A stretch of DNA of 64,000 bases from Romanomermis culicivorax (Eukaryota > Nematoda > Enoplea > Mermithida > Mermithidae), in the NCBI GenBank assembly GCA_963922205.1, contig CAWUHX010000090.1:558001-622000 (forward strand), in the 5' to 3' direction. Position 1 is the stretch's first letter; each line of letters opens with the position of its first letter. The notes below the pieces were generated by a model. It ran no database searches, had not been told where the DNA came from, and saw only the letters and a program-made list of their open reading frames with translations. Made by a program: the position numbers and the translations under genes. Below are positions 11,567 to 24,690 of this stretch, piece after piece.

Positions 11567-14002
11567 AATGCCTCACTGTTTCCACAAAAAATTTGATCAT
11601 CGATTCATTTCCTGGGGAGTAATAGGGTTTTTTTGCGTACATGAATTTAATCTTTTATCTTGAAAACATTATTGGAGGAATAGAAAGTAACGTGTCTGCA
11701 ATCTGTATTCAAGCTTCAACAATCAAGCTTTAAAGTTTCTGAGTCCCAAAACTGTCTAAATTATTGATTGAATCTTAAATGTAATATGATTCTTAGATGT
11801 GGAAATCGATGTTTAGTTGACTTTTTAATAGACCTCGCAAGATTAATGTAATTTTAATGCACAGCCTTTTGTTGATTTTTCATGGATTTTCATTACTTTG
11901 GCAAGTGCAGATAATTATTAAGAAACCAAAAGTAACAAACTGAAAACAAAAATTTTTGATTAAAAAAATCGTACTGCAGAGTTTTCAAGGAAATACATAC
12001 GTGGCCAAACTTTTTTAAAAAGTAGTATATTCATCAAAATCTAGATAGGAGTACATTTTTAACATAAAAAAAGGAAAAATACATGAGCGATTTGATTTGA
12101 GCATAAAAACACATGTGCATATTTATTTGTGGTCAGAAAAATGAACATGTTTAATGACAAGTGGAGGCACTGATGCAACTGCTCCAGCCAAAAAAGATCA
12201 AGCCATACTTGTTGATGTGCTTGCTCTACAATCTCGGATGACAGTTGGAGCAATGTTTATGCTTGCACTTGGTGTGAGCTCCACTCGAACCCAAACACAT
12301 GACCACTGATTCGCCAAATAATGATGCATACCCCCAAGGACACAAGTTTGATGCAAGTATGGCCCTGAATTAACTTTTTCTCCGTTATCAATAGACTATT
12401 GCCATACAATGAACCTCAGATATTCTGAGAAAAATTTATCAACTAATTTTGGTGATAAGGTTTCTCGCCAGGTTGACACTGTCTCAGAGTTCCCCAGCTG
12501 ATTTACTAATCACAGCAAGAATAAACAAAGCAAGAGTCTCGTTCCATATTCACCCATAAAGCATCATAAAGATACACAAATTATCAGGAGCAGTCAGATA
12601 CAGAAAATTAAAATGATATGCTAAAAAAAGAATCAATCTGATATCCCTTTTAAATTTTTTTGAATATCTGTTCTACATAAATCCTGGTGCATCCTTTTCA
12701 GCTTTTCAGCCTCTCATGTCTCTTATGTTTAGATCTCTCTGCTGATGTCCAAAGACGTCAGCAATATAACTTATATGCTCTATTGGCATGTGCCAAACTG
12801 ATTACTTCAAGTTACTCAAAGGAGCCTCTTATTGGTAAAGGCTGATACAGTGTATCAGTTCTTTGGCACAGCTAAACACAACCTTCAGCCACTATTCAGC
12901 AACTGGAATCCAACAGCTTGCAGCTGAAAAACTACCAGACTCCAGAGAACCTTACCCCAGGGTCCTTGCGAAAGTCGGGAATGAGAGATGATGCTTCAGA
13001 AGAACACACGTGACCCAATATAAAACTCTTTGGTCAGTAAACAATCAATAAGTAAACTTTAGTTTGGCAGCACCACTTTACTGGCTCAACAGAACAATAA
13101 CAATGATAAACTGTGGAGAGCTTACACAAAATACACAAATTTGGAAGAATAATCATGTGTCATATATCACATTTTAAAGGCAGTCAAACCCACGATCTCT
13201 TCACCCACGAAATGACTCTTCCTGCCCATTTTCACAATTTGCATGGATGGGATGCCTGCTACCATAAGTGCAACCCCGACATGTCAACATTCCTGACAAG
13301 TTGTCATAAAATGCTAACTTTATGCTCAACATGTGATTCCAGGCTCTCTTCAGATCTTCCTTATTTCTGACTGAACAAGAACATAATTACTGAACTAAGT
13401 TAACTTATTCAAAGGCCACAAAATTCGAACGTTTTTTATTAAGGACCACCTCCATCTAGTATTCATTGCCAATTCAGAAAAATATGGTGAATCACGCAAA
13501 AAAATCTAGGAATCTCGAAATCTATATGGCCCAGAATCAAGACTTTTTAAATATATGCATGGGGATGAATTAATTTTGCTTCATGCACACTTACCTGACT
13601 GAAACTTCCTCATAAATCTACAAAGGTAATCGGACCCCATGCATGCCTATAAAATATCTAGCTTTTAGGCCCGACAGTTTCCCAAATTCCTATTTGGTGT
13701 TTTTACTTATTCTATATGTTTTTCAGAGTTTTCAGAAATCCTTTTGGTCGTAAGTCCTGACTTTCAGTCACTTTTTTTGCTGTTTTCAGGGTTCCTTATA
13801 TGTTTAGTATGCTGCAGTTTCCTGTGGGAAGAAAAAATATTCCTTATGTAATTAACCAAACATTTATTGTCATTTCTCTCCACCAGAGAAATTATAATAG
13901 AATTTCATACCATCCAAATGAATTCCTATTTACACTAATATATTTTATATTTATTCAAACATGTGACTTCATACAGCATTGTCCATCATTACATAGATCA
14001 CA
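11567..14002. other. Intergenic, nothing recognised
   Basis: Small ORFs such as 13113-13370 and 13800-14093 are not domain-like. No repeat family from elsewhere in the window is evident here. Confidence 0.4.
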
Positions 14003-16148
14003 TTATTCATCATCTTCCTCATCACATATCATCCGGGTCATTTTCATATATTCAATCAATCGAGGACCAGACATTTTCACTTTGTACATGTAAGCATGAT
14101 TCTCGAAAAATGAGTCATCCACTGTGCAAAAAAGAATTATAATGTCAATAAGAATGTCATGTCCTAGAAATTCCTGCCCAGTTCCAATCAGACCTAGCAC
14201 AAGATAAATGCAAGATTGCAAAACAGACTGAATGGCTGATTGACACCAGATTAAGTCCAATATATAGATCATAAAAAGCCATTAATATTTAGGCAATACC
14301 CTGTATAAAAATTGACTTCTAAAGAATGTTTCTAGATGTAATTCCAGAAATTACATGAGATATTGCATTTCACAGCTCATAGCCTATGAATTTATGTTCC
14401 ATCAATCAATTACCAATATGGGATTTCATTACACTTTAATTTGCATAAAGGCTCAACATCATAGAAAGTTGGTCTACAGTTGATCAGAGTTTAAAATAAA
14501 TATAAACTTTTAACTATTGTTTATTTTCTTCTGAAATTTTTCTAAATGATATAAGTGAAAATCAGGTGGTTGGTGATTATACTAAGTTCAATTTTAAATG
14601 ATCGATGCAGTTATCAGGGTTTTGACGAACCTTATCCTACTGGAGGTCAAGAAATCAATTTCTATAATTCTTAAATCATTAAAAAGAATGATGATCAAAG
14701 AGCATCCATCATGAGTGAAAAATTTATAACAGAGAGTCAATGAGCCTTCCACAGTTCTGGATAAAACTTTAGCTGTCATGCCGCATTAATCATTCAAAAA
14801 TGAATTTGGTAAACTTACATTAGCATTAATGCAGTTTCTAAAGTGATCTATATGATGCATGCTTTGCCACTAAATTAGTTTCAATAATTGCCCAGAATCG
14901 ATCTATGCAAATTTTGCATTATTTACTACATTTACACAAATTTTAGTACAAGCAGGACCCATGATATAGAAGCAGTTAGTATAATGTCACTCCATATATT
15001 GTTAGTATAGAAAAAAGTATTTGAAATCAAAGAATTCACATTTGGAAATGTTGTTCTTTTCACCTGAAATTTTAAAAGATTCATGAATTTAAACTGTGTG
15101 GAATTACACGAAAATTACAGTTTATCTTATGTAAGCACAAAATTACTTCTTTTCAAGTGATACAAATTCACACATTACCATAGAATTAAATGCAATTGTT
15201 TTTATAACCATTTAACAATCAAACGTTTATTCTGGATTGAGGATTGCAGCCCCCTCACCTGACAGTAATTTAATGATTTTTTGGAGACGTTGATTTGAGC
15301 AAAGCACATTAATACAAATTATAACACCTCTTGTGACAAGGATTAAAATCAGCACATTATATTAAATTGAAAGCATAAAATCCAAGTTTTTGTTTTTTCT
15401 CGAAGCAAAATTTATGTTTTTTGTTCTGCAATTTTTACATTTCGCCCAATACTGCATTTGTAAAAATAAGTTTTACCAGAGAGAGTGTTACTTCCATTCT
15501 CATCCTTTGTAAAATATGCACAAGAATCACATTTCCCTAAATCCTATGTTCATATAGATACAAATAAGGTCTAGAATAGCATATGTCAGGATACATCACT
15601 ATGTATAGTCGAAAATATGTAACTATGATAGGCTATCTTTTACTGAAATAATGTTTTAGATCTTTCCTCAGCAGTATCTCACATCACTGTATGTGAGTGA
15701 CATACACACACACACGCACAGTTGTAGGATACAATACCTGATTGTTTTTATGCATCCAAACTTGTGCTTCACATAGTCCTTTCATGTCAGATCTTGATCT
15801 AACTGGCTGCCCATATGTTGGGATTTCCCAGGCAGCACCAGTGGCACTGACAACTCACATAATATGTAAAAATGGCAATATAAGATTGGAGCCAGCTGTG
15901 GTAAAAACGTGGTGCCGAAACATTCCTAATCATATGTATAACACACTTTTTGACATCAACCTGAAATTGCACTCTGGAGATCAGAGATCCAGGGAAGAAA
16001 AGATTCCTGTCAGTTGTTTAGGTATGACTCACTGACATTTTCATAGGTGGATTCGTCTTCGGGGCGCACATCCTGTAAGGAATGACCAGGTGGTCTCAGG
16101 TGAATAATGCCAGGCGAAAATGGATCATCGAGCTGGATAGCATATTGT
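14003..16148 (-). CDS. Unrecognised gene, last two exons (partial model)
   Basis: Two minus-strand exons fit together in phase. The upstream exon, 16033-16148, has acceptor TTATGTAGCAG and donor GTGAGT and ends one base into a codon. The terminal exon, 14003-14121, has acceptor TTTTTTGCACAG and begins with the two bases that complete an ATG codon. The joined tail reads ...RPEDESTYENV, M, then DDSFFENHAYMYKVKM and an acidic end, DEEDDE, before TAA. I do not recognise the family. In the upstream exon's frame, the sequence before the chosen acceptor is hydrophobic (about 16150-16231), so an alternative is a longer exon carrying a membrane segment. Possible further exons lie near 16560-16660 (CAA|GTGAGA donor) but do not connect in phase. 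The intron contains a MITE (14591-14801). Confidence 0.4.
14591..14801. mobile_element. MITE family alpha, copy 1
   Basis: About 210 bp bounded by AAATGATCGATGCAG on the left and a decayed inverse on the right (CCGCATTAATCATT). Homologous along its length, in inverse orientation, to 53729-53956. Confidence 0.65.
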
Positions 16149-18430
16149 CTGCTACATAACAACATAATATTATTCAATAAAGTCAAAATCAATGAAAAGG
16201 CAATATACATGTGAAGTAAAGAGATAAGCATGCTATTGGGAAGTCAATGATATATGTGAACGTTTTCAAGCAACACATAATTTGGTGTAACACTAATATC
16301 CAAATTTCAAAAGTTTCATTTCCATCTGGAGTCAAATGGAGATTACATTCATTGAGAGCAGATGTCCCACTCCAGGACCAACTCATCACCAGGAAACGAG
16401 ACCAATCTGTTTTTTAGGAGACCCGGTTTATGTTCAGAAAAATATTCATTGACATCTTTGATTTTTGTACAAAGTTGACACAGCTGAGTTGAATGAAAAT
16501 TTGATTTGCACTAAAGAATTCACACATGTATTAAGATAGTATCTCACTTGGATGCCCATATGGCAGTCATTTTCAACGCAATAAAAAGGAGAAACTGAGC
16601 CAGGTGCATTCCAGAAAAAAGTGAATACAGTTTTTTTCACCATAATGCATATTCTGAATTATGCATAAATTATTCACAACAAAGTGCTGTTGTATTGAAA
16701 TTCAGTACCTTCTCATTATTTTTCCATTTGAAAACTTTCACAAGTATTAGTAAACCAATAATTGTTAAATGAGATCATTACATGTACATTCCTGGTTAGC
16801 ATACAAATTATGTCCTTATAAAAGCAGCCTATAGCACTTTATGCACTCCAAAATATTGCTGTACAGAACAGACACTTGATAGATGATTCAGGTACCTCAG
16901 CCTGATTCAGACTGCTAATATTTGACTGATTCAGATAGCTAATTTCCAGTCAAAGTCTGAACATTGAGACATACGTTCAGGTTCAGACTGTTTGTCAATT
17001 TGAAAATTCCCCTGACTGACAGAAAAAGAAGTGATTGCCAAAAAATGCAAAAAGTATTTGTTGGTGAGCTCATGTATGTCTGCAACTTGTCTCATATAGC
17101 AGAATTACATCACCGAGATATGTTGCAGTAAGACATCTGACACACTCTGTATCATGTTCGAGATATGCCCACAGGTGCATAGTTTCACACTGCCCTGTTT
17201 CTTGATTTTCAATGTGCCTTAGTGTAGGACATAGTTTTGTGAATTAGTCGGTGAATTTACAATGTTTTCCTCATCTGCCTTCTATTTATATTATTATAGT
17301 TATCAAGTACTTCACTAGCAGCCTGGTCATATTTTTGCGAAAGCATTCGACTTTGGAAGAGTCATTTTAGAGGTATGAGCTTGGTAAATAAATATGTAGT
17401 TATATTCTGTGTTACTCAGCCAGTCTAATTTTAATAGGGCTTTTCATGTGCAAGTAGTGTTCATGGTATTGACATCTCACCATCTGTTAGAGGCCATTCC
17501 ATTTTTTAGAGCCAGGCAGGGGGAACCACTGATGTTGAGGCCAGTTTCTGGTTAGATTTTCTCATCTTAGAGATTTTGACCAATTCTTCCAACCACATGT
17601 TTCTGACTGAAGTGTTTCTTCTCAATCCGTGGAGTCAGAGAAAAAAGTAGAATTGATAATTGTAGGGGGGGGGGCAAAATGGCCAGAATTCGGCCTTAAC
17701 ACCCGCCTCAAAAATCAATAGGGATAATAAAGTTTCTGTGGTGCATTTTTGTAGTTTCTGCAAGAAAAATTACCACTTCATTTTTATGATTTCAGACTTG
17801 TCCCTCATTCATTTTCCAAACTTCAATTTTATTCCTTTTCATGATTTATCTTTGTTTTTTATTCCTTTGTATTGTTGTTCTTTTCCTTTATATTTTTGTT
17901 TTTTTTCAATATTTCCTTTTATTTTCCTTCATTTTTTGATTTTCTTTTTGTTGTCTTTTCATTCTTCTTGCTCTGTCTTATCGACCATTGTCAGCACTGC
18001 TTCCAGTGTCATAGAGCTTCCCGTACTGAACTACTTATTTACTTAAATACAGAGTTATTTGATATTCGAAATTGGCTGGTGCCCCATCTCACTGACTTTT
18101 ATGGTTATATGGGACCTCATGCCTGTATGATAACTTCCAACAATCTTGATGAACTCATTCTAAAATGAAAACAATGAAATAGCACAATTGGTGATTGGCA
18201 ACCAGAAGGCGAAGAGATAAAATTATGTAAGATACAATATGTTAACATATTAGAATTAGGATCTGTGAATTGCCTGCAATGAACTATCGGTGGTTACTGG
18301 TAAGTACTAAAATTGTGCAAAAGTCTAAAATCTATGTGGATTTTTTCGGCTCATTATCATTTTGCTCATTATTATTAGTTCCTAGTATATGAAAATGAAA
18401 CCCAATCCTAGATTTTGGTGAAAATTAAAA
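16149..18430. other. Intergenic / possible 5' exons, no firm gene
   Basis: Contains the uncertain exon candidates near 16320-16400 and 16560-16660 on the minus strand, a G run near 17667, and a T-rich stretch (17800-17960) that generates artefactual Phe-rich ORFs. Confidence 0.35.
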
Positions 18431-18434
18431 TAAA

Positions 18435-18790
18435 TTTTTGCAACTTTAGCCATTCTCTAAACTTGTATTTGAGAACCTAGCCCAGCCAGACATCAATGTG
18501 AAAGCTAGCAATGATTTTTATAACTTTGGCAAGTTTCCAAAGTAGAATTCAACACAGTCACATACCATGGTGAAAACTTGCAATAACTTTTGTGACTTTG
18601 GAAATTTTCCAAAACTGTGTATAAAAACTGAAGGAGTTACAATAGAGATAGTGTGAAAAAATAGCATAGGTTGTTGCCACCTTTGAAAATTTTCCCGAGC
18701 TGTGTGTAATAAATTAACGTAGTTGGATCTTATCTTGAGAAGTAGTGAGATTTTTAACTTCGGAAACTTTCCAAAGTTGCAGTTCTGGAA
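18435..18790. repeat. Degenerate tandem repeat with ACTTTGG/CCAAAGT core
   Basis: Five related units start near 18440, 18529, 18594, 18680 and 18757, 65-90 bp apart. Each contains an imperfect palindrome of the type AACTTTGGCAAGTTTCCAAA. Confidence 0.6.
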
Positions 18791-18799
18791 ACTTAATTG

Positions 18800-20383
18800 T
18801 GCTTTCATTTATTGTGATATATTTAATTTTATTTTGCAATTGATAGCACTTTCCTCATTCAATACCTGCTCATGTTAAGCCAACTGATGACAGAATTGAA
18901 CTGCCATGAATGTGCAACAGTGTGAGCAGGATGTTGACAGAACCTTCAATTTATAAATGTATAATTTTTTGTAAAACTTTAGTCTGACAATCCAGGCTCA
19001 ACTTAAATTTGTGCACTGATTTTTTTATCACTTAATGATTTACTTTTCGAATACCTGATTTCAAAGAATTTTATGGCACAGTTAAAGTAGCCCGTAGGCT
19101 TAAATATGTATAAGTGATTAGAATCTCTACTCAACAATAATCACTGAATATTGCTTAGGGATTTTCCAAACACAACGACTAAGATACATAATAGGAAAGA
19201 ATAATCTTTCTTCAACTTTCTTCATACTTCTATGAGCAAAAATAATATAAGAATAATTGACTTGATAAACCTGAAGCCTACCCTAGAAATCGCCATAATC
19301 ACTCTCAAATCAGCCCCACTTCTCTAAAACTCACTCTTGAAGTCCAACCATAGAAATCAGTAAAGTAGTGTGAACTGCAGTGCCATGAAATTGGAAGCAG
19401 TGAAAGAGATCCCATTCAGATATTTTTGAAAATTTCATTACAAATATCGCAGGAATATATCAAGACATGACATTTTCTGTCATTTTGAATCTTTTCCACA
19501 TCAAGAAGCAGGTTCTGATAAACAGTTTGATCTTTATTTTTTTTAATAATTTCTTTAAGAATATAAAGCTAATTTACAAGGATGGCTTCAAAAAAGTGTT
19601 TTCGAGCTGGATAAATGTTTTGATAATGCAAATTATTGAGGGGGAAGCAACCAATCAATTCCAATAGAATGGTCAGAGCATTAATTTTCATCTTTGGAGC
19701 AAAGGTTCTCCAGGAAGATTTCCACAAAGACCAGGAAGAATCTCAATAATAAAAGGCGCAGTAAGCAATGTATCATTCATTGTCTTTGTTGAACTCTGAT
19801 CGAGATGGTCACACCTACCCATTTATTGTCCAGTAGTTAGACCACTACAGAGCCACCCAGAGAGCCCTTCATAACCATTGATCACAATCGGTGCTCTGCT
19901 GGTAAATGGTGGGAAGGATGTAATTTGGTAACATAAGACCCAGTGAGAAATGTTTTTTCCATTCAATTTCAAAGGAATTTTCATTTGGCCTTGCTAGAGA
20001 TGGTCACATCTAACCGTTATTTGACCAGGGGTAGCACTTTACCAGTGCCACCAGGATGCTGACTGAGAGGTTTATTGCATGTGCACACAGAATACTAGAG
20101 TTCACTGGAAACTGCTTCCTATGAGTAAGATTCAGCACAGTGCAAAGGACCAGTAATAGTTCAAACAGAGAATTTCACTTGCAGTTTAATGAATGAATGT
20201 GAATGCTGCTATGTACTACAAAATTGTGGGCTGACCTTTTTCAAAAGATGTAAAAAAGCCTAGATACTATGCCTTGAAGAAGGCGACCCAGCTTAGGTAA
20301 TACAGTGAATTTTTCAGACATCCTACAATATACATTTACTTCCAGGGCAACTTATTTCACAAAGCCACATCTGCAAATTCCGC
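18800..20383. other. Intergenic upstream of receptor B
   Basis: No coding signal. It contains the receptor-flanking block B; nothing else is recognised. Confidence 0.4.
19497..19708. repeat. Receptor-flanking duplicated block, copy B
   Basis: Corresponds to 5682-5925 and 24520-24690; shared pieces include AAACAGTTTGATCT, GATAATGCAAA and TAGAATGGTCAGAGCAT. Confidence 0.55.
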
Positions 20384-21525
20384 ATGAACAATACTACACC
20401 AGCCAATATTTTGACAGCTGCCAGTTGGGCATCTTCTGGAGCTGTAGGCCTTATTGGAAATATTGTTTTAGTAATCATACTCTCGAAAAGTGAGTGATTT
20501 TTCGTTATCATTTACAGTGTGTTTATAGTGAATTTTTTTCAGACCTCAAAAAGTCAAAACCATATGAAAAAGTCATATTCGCAACATTACTAACAGATTC
20601 ATGCACATGCCTCACTTATGGATGCCTACAACCTTATGCAGTCTTAGGTCGTGTGACTATGCTTTGCAAAACAGCTGGTTTCTTTGTTTGCCTCTTTATG
20701 AACATGAATCAAGTTTGGATCGCTATCAACATGTTTAGTCGCTACTTAGCTTTATACCATCAGGTGAGAAATTTATTTGCATAAAAACAAACATTTCTAT
20801 GTTTTTAATTGTGCACAGATTTCAACGGTGAACCATTAGAGATCCTGTTAATCAGTTTAGTTTTTGTAAAATCTAATCTTCACATCAGAGGTAAATCTAT
20901 TTGTTTGATAACCTAGAATTTGTAATATGTGTTGACATCTCTTTTTTAGAAAAAATATCACCAATGGTTCAACATACATGGCATTTTGCTTTGGTATGCT
21001 TCTGTTATCCTTGTAAACATACCAGTTGTCGTTCCACTCATCTATTATGACAGTTTTGGCCTGAACAACATGGGTATATGTGCTGTCAATCCGATCAACA
21101 AAATAACGACCATGTGTGCCCTGTCTGGTCAAGTATACCCATTCATTTCAAACATCATATGCATAATATTTGGATATCTTATCATAAAGAAGATAAGGGT
21201 TCACGTTTCACAAGTCACTTCCAATGTAGACTCAAGCTTGGTGGAAGAATCACGACAGATTGTCATCTTGGTCGGCATTTCAGCTATCATTCCAATTATG
21301 GTTCAAAGTCCTGCTTACATCATAAGACTGCTGCAATATTTCATGATTGTCAACCCATGGTTCAGTCGAGTTTTGATGTCATTCTTTCCTTTAATGCCAG
21401 CATCAGCATTATTCCTTACAGCTTTTATCATAAAACCTTATCGGAAGAGAGTGGTGAAATTTTTTACAAGAGGCAACAAAACTATGACAACTAATATTGT
21501 GAAAATTAATGTGGTAAATTGGTGA
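20384..21525 (+). CDS. 7TM chemoreceptor-like GPCR, paralogue B
   Basis: Exons 20384-20489, 20543-20763 and 20950-21525 have exactly the same lengths (106/221/576 nt) and phases as receptor A and encode 300 aa. Intron 1 is 53 nt, as in A; intron 2 is longer (186 nt). The seven-helix layout, the TM3 end NMFSRYLALYHQ, the extracellular-loop Cys in NMGICAVNPINK and the TM7 end IIKPYRKRV are all retained, and I see no lesion. Divergence from A is spread across the protein, concentrated in the N-terminus, TM2 and the C-terminal tail. The complete frame argues that it is functional. Role inferred as for A: a plasma-membrane chemosensory receptor with unknown ligand. Poly(A) signal at 21618. Confidence 0.85.
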
Positions 21526-21617
21526 TAATTTCTTAAACTTAGGTGCTTCAATGATCGATATTTCTTGGAACCATTCATTGAGGTTGTACCTATCCATAAA
21601 ATGTGTATATACATGTG

Positions 21618-21623
21618 AATAAA
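21618..21623 (+). terminator. Poly(A) signal of receptor B
   Basis: AATAAA preceded by TGTGTATATACATGTG, the same 3'UTR motif as in receptor A. Confidence 0.7.
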
Positions 21624-21639
21624 ATATTTTGAGGTCAAG

Positions 21640-24519
21640 CTTTAAGACAGAAATTTCGGTCAAAGTCAATCAAAACTTCAAACGAATCAACAGGGAATTT
21701 TTCTGATTCTAAATTCAGATTTCGGGCATTGCATGCAGTCTATTAATTGTTATTAACCAATTCAAACAATGACTAACTCATTGTTAAGAATTTATTAATG
21801 TCTTGGGTTAGCTGGAATTTATAATGTATAAAATGGATTCCTTTGTTGCTGTGCCCAGAGCAGGGTCATAGTTGAGAACAAGATTATGCAATTAAATGAA
21901 ATAGAATGTGTATGGAACATAAATAAACTAGGAATGAACTATGTGCAGAATGTCTTACTGCTGCTGTGAGGATGCTCGGAAATGCCAATGAGACTGACTA
22001 GATTAAGTAGGGTGTAACATCATGTGTCCAAGAATGCACTAAGTTACCTTTCTAAGCTTTGTTACTGTTACTCGAAAAAGTTTGTAATAAGTTTGACCCA
22101 ACCTTAAAAACACAATTTTCTTTTATATTTTATTACACAATATTCACATACAGTCCTATCCAAGAATTTGTTCCACACAAAAAAGCAGACAGCTCAAAAA
22201 AGCCAAAAATTCACTTTCATCGCACTACATTAGGACAAGCTTTAAATTTTTACCCTTTACAAACTTGCCAATTGATGTTGAATCTTCCAAGTCTTACATT
22301 TGATATCACAGAAATTCCACCCATAAACATACCCAAACAAATAATTTTGGAAAATTTTATATTTCAAAATAAATAAAAGGTTGAAACCCTTTTCCAAAAA
22401 ATTTATTTCTTGTATGATAGGCAAAATTCATCTAAACTGACAGAGGAAAGTTAGCCATGAAGGATGTTAATGCATTGAGGGAGGGGAACAGCTGTGTTAT
22501 TATTAAAAAAATTGCAATCAAGAAGAATTGATCCAAGTCAATTGACTAGCTTTGCTTTGTAGTGAGTATTAGAATCAATTTTCTTATTTGACAAACAGAG
22601 TATGCACAGCCAATTTCATGTTCATTATCCTTCAATCCATTCTCTTTTCATATGTTTCTGTTTAATTGACTTTTTAGAAAAATTTGGATGAATGAGGATA
22701 AGCAATTTTAAAATCTATCAGAACTTTCTGAAGGTCATGTCATGCCACATTTATGATAAAATACCCATTACTACAAGTTGCATTATCATGTGTCATTTGC
22801 ATCTTTTGTAGAATCTGTATAAAAAAACTGTGTTTTTGTTCATTATGTTCATATTGATTGGCATGAGACCTAGATACACCTCAGTATGTTTTAATGTATG
22901 TGGTAGTGGTAAACTATATGGAATTGCAGGTGTTGTAGATCTTTCCTCGGCCTTATCAGTGATGGAGTTTTTGCAAGTTACGTATCTGCAGACTGTTTCA
23001 GAAAACAATGCAATACAGTTTGAATATAGAAAAAGCGAGCAAAGTTTAGAATTTAGCTTCAATGCTCATTTGCATCCATACTATTCTTGATAAGGTAAAC
23101 CATAAAATTTATATGTACATTTATATCAACCTAAAATATCACTGCATCCTTTCTTGTGGAGGATTTGGAAGGATTCTGAGCCCTGAGGCAATGCTGTACT
23201 GCATCCCAAAATACTGCATCTGGGGAAGTCTAACCTGTCACACACAAATGGGAAATTTCAGGAAATAATTTTTCAGCAGATGAGCTGCTACTACTATTGT
23301 TGATACAGTTGCCAACTAATGTTGTACAGTGAAATTCTACTAATGATTGGAAAATACATACAATAAAAATGAAAACTCTAAACGAGGGAATTTCAAGCTT
23401 AACCAAATCCAATAGCATTTGTGGCAACACACTGTGACAGAATTACGCAAAAAGTCAAAGAATAGGGTGTCCACATGAAATAGAAGGAATGATTGAACAC
23501 AGAAAAATAAAACTGCTTGAGCACAAAATATTTGCACATAACATTAAATGATGGGCAAATTTGTGCAAAAAATGCCCTTATAATTATGTAAATATGTGCG
23601 TAAAAAACGTTTTTATCAGGTGAAAATGAGAATTGAATGATGGTCCACAGATCTACATAGTCAAATCCACGGCTACTATAGAATTATGATTAACATTCTG
23701 ACACCTATTCCAACATTTTCCTGTGTTGCTAGCAGTAGTCTCATCATGTTCTGTAACCCTTGTATCAGGCGTCTCCTGTCGATCTAAGGTGTCATCATGA
23801 TGCCTGGTGGTAAGTGAGTTACACATAATGCAAAAATCAACTTTTTTGCGGATTTTTCACCTGTGTTCATTACATTTCACCTTATTTATAAGACTAAAAT
23901 GTTGATCATTCTCCCTTTTATTCTAGACTCTGGTGATAACTGATAACTCAAAATCAATTTTAATTAAACAGAATTGACTTGGCATTTCTGATACATGTTG
24001 TAGTAAGCCATCTAAGGGGATGACTCTTCCTAAAACAAAGTATACAAATTATCCAAATTTCTTCTGCAAAAATTTCTAAAAACTAGTAAGACAATTTTAG
24101 TGAAAGAAGGGCTAATCGAAAGCTCTTAAAAAGCTATACAAGCTGTTTTAGCTATCATTTGTGAAATTCTGTTGGACAGTTTTCATGAAAAATGAAAAGA
24201 AAGTCTCTACACAAAATATAGGCGAATTCTAAGTTATATGGACTAGGATATCCACTCACTAGTAGAGTTTTCTGAAAACTTTTTCCATATTCAAAATCCA
24301 TTAATTATTCTCTACCATTGCACACCAATTTTATGCTGCATTTTATAACATTGGGGAAGTTTTTGCGCTACAGTATGATAATTGATTTTTTCTCATGACT
24401 CATAAATGGTGTTGAATGACTGCTCTGAAAATGCCATGATTTGTGAAATTCAATATTCTGTTTTTTTTCAAAAAATTCATATCAGATAATTTATCAATAT
24501 GAGTACTTTTTTAGATTCT
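21640..24519. other. Intergenic, nothing recognised
   Basis: Short ORFs (22059-22376, 22830-23090 and others) are not supported by domain content, paralogy or splice context. Confidence 0.4.
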
Positions 24520-24690
24520 CAATTATTTCCAGGCCGATAATTAAGTTATGATGAACAGTTTTTTATACTGTAAACTCTAAGGGATAATAAATTGAAGTTA
24601 TAATGCAATATAGGGAGCAGATAGGAATTAATTCTGATAGAACTGTCAGAGCATGAATTTTGACCTTTGGACCAAAAGTTTATACGGATG
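24520..24690. repeat. Receptor-flanking duplicated block, copy C
   Basis: Shares GATGAACAGTTTTTTATA-, TATAATGCAA- and AGAGCATGAATTTTGACC-type blocks with copies A and B, in the same order and orientation relative to the receptor gene. Confidence 0.5.

Noticed and set aside
11206..11663. Plus-strand ORFs rich in Ser-Pro-Asn-Cys repeats
   Set aside because: They read the right TIR array of the MULE.
15742..16035. 97-codon plus-strand ORF
   Set aside because: Overlaps the better-supported minus-strand exon at 16033-16148 only marginally, but lacks splice signals in frame and any family resemblance.
17800..18170. Plus-strand ORFs with a LINE-like 'NTELFDIRNWL' string
   Set aside because: Too short and surrounded by T-rich low-complexity sequence; no supporting RT motifs.
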